Assembly: GCA_947002045.1 (NCBI GenBank)
Contig: CAMQJB010000001.1
Span: 1-64,000, forward strand
Origin: an uncultured Collinsella sp.
GTDB taxonomy: Bacteria > Actinomycetota > Coriobacteriia > Coriobacteriales > Coriobacteriaceae
Length of the DNA stretch: 64,000 bases
Direction of reading: 5' to 3'
Part shown: in pieces, positions 49,415 through 56,270 of the stretch
Layout: every line of letters begins with the position of its first letter
How positions within the stretch are numbered: the first letter of the stretch is position 1
Made by a program: the position numbers and the translations under genes
Notes under the pieces: model-generated
The model's input: only the letters and a program-made list of their open reading frames with translations
Told to the model about the DNA's origin: nothing
The model's database searches: none

Positions 49415-51028
49415 TTAAAACGCTACGTTGCCAAACTCCGACAGGATAAGGTCGGGGTTGTGGTCGGTTGCCCAATCCACGTTCCACGGGCTCGTGAACA
49501 GCAGCAGCTTACCGCCGCGCATGTCCTCGACACGCAGGGTGTCGCGCGTGAGCGAAAGGCCCGGGATATCAATAGTGTCGGGGTCGTTCTGGATCCAGCG
49601 GATATCGGTATAGGGCAACGGCTGGCGACGAACCTCAACACGGTATTCGGCCTTGAGGCGGCGCTCGAGCACCTCAAACTGCAGCACGCCGACCACGCCC
49701 ACGATGACGCTTTCCATGCCGGCACCCAGTTCGCGGAAGATCTGGATAGCACCCTCTTGGGCAAGCTCCTCCATGCCCTTGACGAACTGCTTGCGCTTGA
49801 GCGTGTCGACCTGCGTAATGCGAGCGAACATCTCGGGGGCAAACGTCGGGATCTGCGGATACTGCACGTGGCGCTTGCCAGAGCACACAGTGTCGCCGAT
49901 GCTAAAGATACCCGGATCGAACAGGCCCACGATATCGCCCGCGTACGCCTCGTCAACAATCGCACGGTCATCGGCCATCATCGAGGTGCCAGTAGCAAGC
50001 TTAAGCTTGCGGTTGCCCTGCACGTGGAAGGCGTCCATGCCGCGCTCGAACTTGCCCGAGCAAATGCGCACAAAGGCGATGCGGTCGCGGTGGTTCTTGT
50101 CCATGTTGGCCTGGATCTTAAACACAAAGCCGCTAAAGTCGTCGCGGCAGGGATCGACCGGCTCGCTGGTGAGCGTATCGGTATAGGCGCGCGGCGTCGG
50201 GGCCAGACGCAGGAACTCCTTGAGGAAGGGCTCCACGCCAAAGTTGGTGAGCGCCGAGCCAAAGAACGCCGGGCTCAGCTTGCCGCAAGCCACAGCATCC
50301 AAGTCGAGCTCGTCGCCAGCGCCATCGAGCAGCTCGATGTCGTCCATCAGGTTCTTATGGTTCTCCTCGCCGATGAGCTCATCCATGGCAGGGTCGCCCA
50401 GCTCAGCCTCGACCTCGGCGACCTTCTTGGTGGCGTTGGCGTGGCCGTCGCCCTCGAAGGCAATGACGCGACGGGTCTGACGATCGAACACGCCGCGGAA
50501 GTTGCGGCCGCTGCCGATCGGCCAGTTCATGGGATACGTATTGATGCCCAGGACGTTCTCGATCTCTTCCATGAGCTCAAACGGATCGCGAGCCTCGTGG
50601 TCGAGCTTGTTCACAAAGGTGAAGATGGGAATGTGGCGCAGCGTACAGACCTTAAAGAGCTTTTTGGTCTGGGCCTCGACGCCCTTGGCGCCGTCGATGA
50701 CCATAACAGCAGCGTCGGCGGCCATAAGGGTACGGTAGGTATCCTCCGAGAAGTCCTGGTGGCCGGGGGTATCGAGGATGTTGACGCAGGCGCCGTTGTA
50801 GGTGAACTGCAGCACCGAGGAAGTAACGGAAATACCGCGCTCCTTCTCGATGTCCATCCAGTCCGAGACGGCATGCTTGGCCGAGCTCTTGCCCTTGACC
50901 GAGCCGGCAGTCTGGATGCTGCCGGTATAGAGCAGCAGCTTCTCGGTAAGTGTGGTCTTACCGGCGTCCGGGTGGCTGATGATCGCGAATGTGCGGCGCG
51001 ACGAGATTTCATCCGACAGGCTTGCCAT
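49415..51028 (-). CDS. prfC: peptide chain release factor 3
   Basis: A 537-aa translational GTPase. G1 SHPDAGKTTL, G3 DTPGHQDF and G4 NKLD are clear, and the RF3-specific TAGSVKGKSS switch region follows G1. Length equals the family standard (about 530). ATG 51028 follows GAAAGGA. It recycles RF1/RF2 after peptide release. The 525-bp upstream gap holds an unusual repeat array. Confidence 0.93.
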   Translation of the reverse strand: MASLSDEISSRRTFAIISHPDAGKTTLTEKLLLYTGSIQTAGSVKGKSSAKHAVSDWMDIEKERGISVTSSVLQFTYNGACVNILDTPGHQDFSEDTYRTLMAADAAVMVIDGAKGVEAQTKKLFKVCTLRHIPIFTFVNKLDHEARDPFELMEEIENVLGINTYPMNWPIGSGRNFRGVFDRQTRRVIAFEGDGHANATKKVAEVEAELGDPAMDELIGEENHKNLMDDIELLDGAGDELDLDAVACGKLSPAFFGSALTNFGVEPFLKEFLRLAPTPRAYTDTLTSEPVDPCRDDFSGFVFKIQANMDKNHRDRIAFVRICSGKFERGMDAFHVQGNRKLKLATGTSMMADDRAIVDEAYAGDIVGLFDPGIFSIGDTVCSGKRHVQYPQIPTFAPEMFARITQVDTLKRKQFVKGMEELAQEGAIQIFRELGAGMESVIVGVVGVLQFEVLERRLKAEYRVEVRRQPLPYTDIRWIQNDPDTIDIPGLSLTRDTLRVEDMRGGKLLLFTSPWNVDWATDHNPDLILSEFGNVAF

Positions 51029-51172
51029 GCGGATCCTTTCTTGCATTGAGTGCATTACGTCGTTGTAACCGCACTATTGTAGCCGCGAAATCCCGCTCTA
51101 GGGCGCCTATCAGGACAAATTCATCAGTTGGGGCCTAGGGTAGCAGTCGATGGCGGCACTCCGCAGCAGTTT

Positions 51173-51470
51173 GTCTCGATCTGTAACATCTAGACGGTTT
51201 TTGAACCTCTACCTGTTACAGATTTAGACAAACAGGTGGGCGTCCCAGAAAGATCTCAATCTGTAACATCTGGCCACTCAAAACGGGTCCATCTGTTACA
51301 GATTGAGATATAAGGATAGACGGGTGGCCAATGTCTCGATCTGTAACATCTAGCAGCCAAAATCTTCTCCAGTTGTTACAGATTGAGACAACCAGGTGGG
51401 GCCCGCCAGCAAAATCTCAATCTGTAACAGGTAGCCGTCCAAATCGATTCCAGATGTTACAGATTGAGAT
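51173..51470. repeat. array of eight 16-bp repeats in alternating orientation
   Basis: Four hairpins occur with periods of 80, 80 and 81 bp. Left arms are at 51173-51188, 51253-51268, 51333-51348 and 51414-51429; right arms at 51214-51229, 51294-51309, 51374-51389 and 51455-51470. The consensus left arm is RTCTCRATCTGTAACA. Each hairpin encloses exactly 25 bases, and the gaps between hairpins are 23, 23 and 24 bases. Arms differ by no more than three bases from the consensus, while loops and gaps have diverged greatly. The alternation is like BIME clusters of REP elements, but no transposase lies in the window. Confidence 0.9.
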
Positions 51471-51502
51471 GAATGAACGAGCGGGCAATCCGTATTTACC
51501 TC

Positions 51503-51532
51503 TTGCATAACTGTGTATTGTGTATATATACT
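51503..51532 (+). promoter_or_regulatory. promoter of GntR/ABC operon
   Basis: TTGCAT (51503-51508) and TATACT (51527-51532) are 18 bp apart, upstream of the GntR-family gene. The -10 element overlaps an inverted repeat. Confidence 0.65.
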
Positions 51533-51553
51533 GTGCTTACCGGTTATATACAC
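51520..51553. promoter_or_regulatory. YtrA-type operator
   Basis: GTGTATATA (51520-51528) and TATATACAC (51545-51553) form a nine-base dyad spaced by 16 bases, covering the -10 region and the transcription start. Position suggests autorepression by the GntR-family regulator. Confidence 0.6.
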
Positions 51554-51580
51554 GTGTAGCCCAACAGCTAAGGAGCCGCT

Positions 51581-51961
51581 GTGGACATCATCCTATCCAA
51601 TTCGAGCGACAAGCCCATCTACGAGCAGATAACCTCACAAGTCAAAGCTCAGATCTTATCGGGCACGCTCGCTGCGGGCGCCAAACTCCCCAGCATCCGT
51701 GCACTCGCGAGCGATCTTGGCGTGAGCGTCATCACCACCAAGCGCGCCTACGCCGACCTGGAGCAGCTCGGGTTTATCTGCACCGTGCAGGGCAAGGGCT
51801 GTTTTGTCGCCGAGGGCAACCAGGAGCTTTTGCGCGAAAACCAGCTCTGTCATATCGAAGAGTTGCTTGCGAAAGCGGCAAGCCAAGCCGAAGCCTTGGG
51901 CGTCACGCGCGACAAACTGCACGAGATGCTCGACCTGGTAGCCCCCGAAACCATGCAGTAG
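51581..51961 (+). CDS. GntR-family regulator, YtrA subfamily
   Basis: A 126-aa regulator. The N-terminal winged HTH (PIYEQITSQVKAQILSGTLAAG, RALASDLGVSVITTKRAYADL) is followed by a short helical dimerisation tail with no effector domain, the YtrA layout. The start is GTG 51581, nine bases after AAGGAG. It heads an ABC-transporter operon and likely represses it, as YtrA does in Bacillus, where cell-wall antibiotics induce. Confidence 0.9.
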   Translation: MDIILSNSSDKPIYEQITSQVKAQILSGTLAAGAKLPSIRALASDLGVSVITTKRAYADLEQLGFICTVQGKGCFVAEGNQELLRENQLCHIEELLAKAASQAEALGVTRDKLHEMLDLVAPETMQ

Positions 51962-51984
51962 CCATCTGCAAGAAAGGCTATACC

Positions 51985-52866
51985 ATGCAAAACTTGCTTG
52001 AACTCAAAGGCATCTCACGCACTGTAAGCGACCGCTTTTCACTGCGCGACGTCACGCTTGCCGTGGAGCCTGGCCAGATCGTCGGCTTTGTTGGTGCCAA
52101 CGGTGCTGGCAAAACAACGGCGATTCGAGCTGCTCTCGGGCTTATAAAGCTCGATGCCGGCGAAGTGCACCTGTTTGGGCAGCGCTGTGGCGCCGACGCG
52201 CCCGATGAGTCGCAACGCCATCTACGCTCCCGCGTCGGTCTTGTCCTGGACACGTGCCCCTTCCCCTCCACGCTCAAGGTGGGCCAGATCGAGGCGCTCG
52301 TAGGCCCGGCGTACCCCACGTGGGACCGCGAAACGTTCGCCGGATTCATCAACCGATTTGGCCTCGATCCCAAGACAAAGGTCAAGGACCTCTCCCGCGG
52401 CATGGGTATGAAGCTGCAGCTCGCCTGCGCGCTCAGCCACAATGCCAAGCTGCTCGTTTTGGACGAAGCCACCGCGGGCCTCGATCCCATGGCACGCGAG
52501 GAACTGCTCGATGAGCTGCTCGCCTTTGTCGCCGACGGCCAGCGCAGCGTGCTGCTCTCGAGCCACATTACGTCTGATCTCGATCGTGCTGCCGACCGCG
52601 TCATCTGCATCGATAACGGCTCGATTGTGTTTGACCTGCCACGCGAGGACATTACCGACCGCGCCGGCATCGCCCACTGCACTCGGGCACAGGCCGCCGA
52701 ACTTATGGCGTGTGTCGACGGTGCCCGTGTCGCCCACCACGCCTACAGCGTGGACGTGCTCGTGCCCAACCGTCGCGAAGCGCTCGAGGCCTTCCCCGAG
52801 ATTCCCTGCGATCGGGTAACCATTGACGACTATCTACGCCTCACGCTGAAAGGGGCTTCGAAATGA
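51985..52866 (+). CDS. ABC transporter ATP-binding protein
   Basis: A 293-aa ATPase. Walker A is GANGAGKTT, Walker B LLVLDEATAGLD, signature LSRGMGMK (variant of LSGGQ). The last 90 residues form a C-terminal extension typical of BcrA/YtrB-like export ATPases. ATG 51985 follows AGAAAGG. Its stop overlaps the permease start by four bases (ATGA). Confidence 0.9.
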   Translation: MQNLLELKGISRTVSDRFSLRDVTLAVEPGQIVGFVGANGAGKTTAIRAALGLIKLDAGEVHLFGQRCGADAPDESQRHLRSRVGLVLDTCPFPSTLKVGQIEALVGPAYPTWDRETFAGFINRFGLDPKTKVKDLSRGMGMKLQLACALSHNAKLLVLDEATAGLDPMAREELLDELLAFVADGQRSVLLSSHITSDLDRAADRVICIDNGSIVFDLPREDITDRAGIAHCTRAQAAELMACVDGARVAHHAYSVDVLVPNRREALEAFPEIPCDRVTIDDYLRLTLKGASK

Positions 52867-53561
52867 AACGCGCCTTTATGTCCGAGCTCGCCATCGTTCG
52901 CACGCTCGCCCCGAGCATCGCGGGCGTCGGCCTGTTCATATTCGTCGTATTGACCCTTGCCAACGCGACAGACGGCGATTCCGGCATGAGCGCCGGCGCC
53001 TGTGCCGTCAGTGCCATGTCGCCCATCATAATCATGAACTCGCTAGCTGGCTACGATAACCAAAACGGCTGGGAGCGTTATCGAGCAACGTTGCCCTTCT
53101 CGCGCAAAGACATTATTTGCGCACGCTACCTGTGCATCGTTGTCTTCTCGGTCGTCATGGCATGCGCGGCTACGTTTCTGAACATCCTCGCCCTTCCGCT
53201 CTTCGACCCCATGGGCATCCCTTCGATATGCCAGACGATCTTTGAAATCGCAACCGCCTCGGCGGCATCGATGCTCATCTCCCTCATGATGGTATTCTTG
53301 ACACAGCCGCTGTTCTACCGATTTGGACACATGGAGGCGCTGCGCCTATCCCTTGGCCTGTTTGCTCTGTTTGGCTGCGGCACCATGGCAATGCTGAGTT
53401 CCTCCAACCCCATCAGCAACTGGCTCATGTCGATTGCCGGGGCGAATCCCGATCCTGCCGTTCTTAGCTGTCTGCGTGCAGGCATCGCCGTACTTGCCCT
53501 CGCGCTATGTGCAATCAGCTGCACCGTCAGCACCAAGGTTTATCGAGTACGCGACCTGTAG
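52863..53561 (+). CDS. ABC-2-type transporter permease
   Basis: A 232-aa membrane protein with six predicted segments. It fits the ABC-2 permease family that pairs with YtrA-controlled ATPases. NQNGWERYRATLPFSRKDIICARY is the cytoplasmic coupling segment common in this branch. Together with the ATPase it forms an exporter or sensor, possibly for bacitracin-like peptides. Confidence 0.82.
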   Translation: MKRAFMSELAIVRTLAPSIAGVGLFIFVVLTLANATDGDSGMSAGACAVSAMSPIIIMNSLAGYDNQNGWERYRATLPFSRKDIICARYLCIVVFSVVMACAATFLNILALPLFDPMGIPSICQTIFEIATASAASMLISLMMVFLTQPLFYRFGHMEALRLSLGLFALFGCGTMAMLSSSNPISNWLMSIAGANPDPAVLSCLRAGIAVLALALCAISCTVSTKVYRVRDL

Positions 53562-53610
53562 TCACGCGAGTCTCAATCCGCGAAGGACGCAATCGCCCAT
53601 CCGTAAATCC

Positions 53611-53632
53611 GTGACAAAGGGCATGTCCCCGG
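53611..53632. repeat. degenerate REP-like fragment
   Basis: GTGACAAAGGGCATGTCCCC retains the AAAGG core and the GTCCC half, but the right arm CTTTGTCAC is missing. It lies between the ABC permease and the ClC gene. Confidence 0.4.
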
Positions 53633-53646
53633 CGCGCGCTACCGTG

Positions 53647-54951
53647 CTACTTGCGCAGCGGCTTGGGCAGTGGAATGCCGGCGGCGATAACGGCGGCGAT
53701 GATCATGCAGACGATACCCTTGAGTGGGAAGCACATGAGCAGCAGGCCCACGACCATGACCGGCTGGCGCATGACGGCGCCCATCGTCGATGCCGTGCAG
53801 ACGGCAACGCAAAAGACCGGATCGGCGCCGGTGAGGATAGCAAGGCCATAGCCCAGGCTTACGCCCGAGAAGATAACCGGGAAGAAGTGGCCGCCGCGCC
53901 AACCAAGGTTGATGAGGGCGGGCGTCAGCATGGCCTTAACGAGACCGGTCGCGATAAGCACGCCGGCGGGAATGGTCAGATAGGTTTCCATGAGCACGTC
54001 GGCCTGCGTCTCGCCGGCAAACATGGTGTAGGGCAGGACCGTGCCGCAGATGGCGAGCGCCAGACCGGCCAGCATGGCTTTGACGACAGGACGCGCCCCT
54101 ATTGCATGAGCAAGCGCTTCGCTCGCGTGCTCAGAGACAAAGTACAGCCAGCCGCAGATTGTTCCGATCAGCGACAGAGGGATGAGCCAGGTAAGCTCCA
54201 GGTTGCCCACCACGGCAGCCTCGAACCTCGGCATACCCATGCCGCCGCCCATGAGCTGGCCGAGCAGCAGGTAGGTGCCCAGGCCGCCAGCAATCGCGAT
54301 GCCGTAAACCACGGTCTTTTGCGCCTTAGGCAGCCTGATGGTGATCTCACCGGATTCGGAATCCTCGCCATCGCCGACACCCTGGCCGTCAGCACTTCCG
54401 GCAAGCGGCGCCACAAAGCCAAACACGGGCGCGGTAAAGAGCGCCGTCAGGGCAGCCTGGGTGCCCAGCAGCGTGAGCTCCCTAAACTCGGCGCCAAAGC
54501 GACGCATACGATCGCCGACCCAGCTGCACAGACCTGCGATAACGCCGGTCAGACCGGCCTCCGGTCCAATACTTCCACCAAACAGCAGCGGCAGCAATGC
54601 CGCGAGCGAAAGCTTGCCCAGGTTGTCGTACGGGTAGCGCCCGTCTTGCTTAACCTTTGCCATCACCTGGTTGAGGTCATCGGTCTTGATGCCCGTCATC
54701 TTTTCGTACAAGCCAATCACCAAGCCGCCCAACAGGCAAACGAAAAACGGGTACGGCAAAAAGCCAAACGGGCCGCTGGCGAGTTCGGGCGAAGAGACAC
54801 CCAGCTTATGCGGGACCTCGGTCCACAAATAATCAATGCCGTGCTCCATCGCAAAGAAGAATAGCCAGACTGCGGCACCCGCGAGTGCACCGGTCACGGC
54901 AACGCTGACCAAAAACAGCGCTCGGTTCGTGGGTTTGGCAAGGTTATCCAT
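53647..54951 (-). CDS. ClC-family chloride channel/antiporter
   Basis: A 434-aa membrane protein. GGSIGPEAGL corresponds to the GxxGPE selectivity motif including the gating Glu, and GWRGGHFFPVIF to the GxFxP motif. There are about ten to twelve membrane helices. A 20-residue acidic loop between helices is unusual (GSADGQGVGDGEDSESGE). The gating Glu suggests a proton-coupled antiporter, but channel function is possible. Confidence 0.85.
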   Translation of the reverse strand: MDNLAKPTNRALFLVSVAVTGALAGAAVWLFFFAMEHGIDYLWTEVPHKLGVSSPELASGPFGFLPYPFFVCLLGGLVIGLYEKMTGIKTDDLNQVMAKVKQDGRYPYDNLGKLSLAALLPLLFGGSIGPEAGLTGVIAGLCSWVGDRMRRFGAEFRELTLLGTQAALTALFTAPVFGFVAPLAGSADGQGVGDGEDSESGEITIRLPKAQKTVVYGIAIAGGLGTYLLLGQLMGGGMGMPRFEAAVVGNLELTWLIPLSLIGTICGWLYFVSEHASEALAHAIGARPVVKAMLAGLALAICGTVLPYTMFAGETQADVLMETYLTIPAGVLIATGLVKAMLTPALINLGWRGGHFFPVIFSGVSLGYGLAILTGADPVFCVAVCTASTMGAVMRQPVMVVGLLLMCFPLKGIVCMIIAAVIAAGIPLPKPLRK

Positions 54952-55076
54952 CGGGTCCTCCCGCGGTCAAAGTCGACATAGATACGTTTTATTGTAGAGC
55001 GAGCGTTGTCCGAACGAGCCAACCATCTGCGCCGCAAACGGCACCATTGGGAGTCATAGTGGGGCAGGCTCAAGAC

Positions 55077-55610
55077 TTATCCGTTGATAATCGAGGCAAT
55101 CTCGCGCAAATCGTCGGCAAAGTAGATGCCGAGTTGGCGCCTCGAGCTCGAAAGCCCCTTATCAATCATGTGCCCGAGCAGGGCTTTGAGGTCGTTGTAG
55201 TACCCATCCAGGTTGTACAGAATGCACGGCGCGCTCAGATGCCCCAACGACACGGCGGACATGACCTCGGCAATCTCCTCGAGCGTGCCCGTGCCGCCCG
55301 GAAATGCGATGAACGCATCGCCGAGCTCAATCATCTTGGCCTTGCGCTCCGCCATATCGCTCGTCACGATAAGGTCGTTGATACCGTCATGTTGAAACTC
55401 GGCCTCGATAAAAAAGCTCGGCTCAACACCCGTCACGTGTCCACCCGCCTCGAGTACGCTATCGGCGAGCGCACCCATCAGCCCCGATTTGGACCCGCCG
55501 TATACCAGCGCGTGCCCGTTGGCGCCAATCCAGTTGCCCAGCTCCTGCACCGCGGGCAGAAACGCCGGATCATTGCCGGCACTGGCACCCAGATACACGG
55601 TGATATTCAT
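55077..55610 (-). CDS. LOG-family cytokinin-riboside monophosphate phosphoribohydrolase-like
   Basis: A 177-aa protein of the TIGR00730 group. GGSKSGLMG and PGGTGTLEE are the LOG signature. The bacterial enzymes cleave nucleoside monophosphates such as AMP or cytokinin precursors. The exact substrate is unknown here. It is followed upstream by the potassium-channel gene on the same strand. Confidence 0.88.
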   Translation of the reverse strand: MNITVYLGASAGNDPAFLPAVQELGNWIGANGHALVYGGSKSGLMGALADSVLEAGGHVTGVEPSFFIEAEFQHDGINDLIVTSDMAERKAKMIELGDAFIAFPGGTGTLEEIAEVMSAVSLGHLSAPCILYNLDGYYNDLKALLGHMIDKGLSSSRRQLGIYFADDLREIASIING

Positions 55611-55646
55611 ATTTGGTCCCCCTTGTTGTGGCGCACGACGTTCGTC

Positions 55647-56072
55647 TTAGCGCTGGCGTCGACGATACTCGCGCACGCGACGCGAAAGATCGGCGAGCTC
55701 GTCACGATCGAGCTCTTCCAAATGCTCAAGATCGTCCATAAAGCGCGCCATGGTGTCCTTTTGGCGCAGCTTGATAAGCGTATTGCAGTAGTTCACCGCC
55801 ACGCCCGTGAGCATGGCGATGTAGAAGATGCTGATGACGCTCAGAATGACGGTAATGGCGCGGGCAACCGGTGTCTCGGCAGGAATGTCACCAAAGCCGA
55901 TGGTCGAGACCGTCTCAAAGCTAAACCAGAGACCGTCGCCAAACGTAAGGGACGTGGGCTCGGACAGCCAGACGGCAGTCGAGCACAGCAGGTAAAAGAT
56001 TAGAAACAGGCCCGTGATGCGCGCAAAGCCAGCCTGTCGCAGCACATCGGCAAGCGTCCTCAACTTGTTCAT
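55647..56072 (-). CDS. small two-TM potassium channel
   Basis: A 141-aa protein. Two membrane segments flank a pore loop with SFETVSTIGFGDI, a TVGYGD-type selectivity filter in which Ile and Phe replace Val and Tyr. The C-terminal third is highly charged, a cytoplasmic coiled coil. ATG 56072 follows AAAAGGGG; an upstream extension lacks channel features. It may help potassium homeostasis alongside Kup. Confidence 0.83.
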   Translation of the reverse strand: MNKLRTLADVLRQAGFARITGLFLIFYLLCSTAVWLSEPTSLTFGDGLWFSFETVSTIGFGDIPAETPVARAITVILSVISIFYIAMLTGVAVNYCNTLIKLRQKDTMARFMDDLEHLEELDRDELADLSRRVREYRRRQR

Positions 56073-56125
56073 CGCGACCCCTTTTCTCAGATGCCCAATC
56101 ACATTCGCTCGGTATTGTCCCACAT

Positions 56126-56182
56126 CCGGCACTTGAGGACGTTCCTTTTGTGCCGGCAGAAAGGGACTGTCCCCAAGTGCTG
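56126..56182. repeat. compound REP-like hairpin
   Basis: CCGGCACTTGAGGAC and GTCCCCAAGTGCTGG form an outer stem, and TCCTTT/AAAGGGA with CCGGC an inner one. GGACGTTC and GGGACTGTCCCC cores of both hairpin families are combined in this copy. Confidence 0.5.
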
Positions 56183-56270
56183 GGAGGAACCGTTTAGCGG
56201 CGCAACTGCCGGCTAGGCAGGCTGAGCTGGTATCCTTGTGCGGTAACGTCTCGATTCGTTAGGATTGCAT

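Larger units (their letters stand above)
51056..51580. other. 525-bp intergenic region holding repeat array and divergent promoters
   Basis: The left part (51056-51169) should hold the prfC promoter. An alternating 16-bp repeat array fills 51173-51470, and the promoter and operator of the GntR operon lie at 51503-51553. No convincing ORF occurs. Confidence 0.75.

Noticed and set aside
49460..51049. Plus-strand ORF (529 aa)
   Set aside because: Antisense shadow of prfC.
51173..51470. CRISPR array
   Set aside because: Repeats are only 16 bp, alternate in orientation, and no cas genes or leader are nearby.
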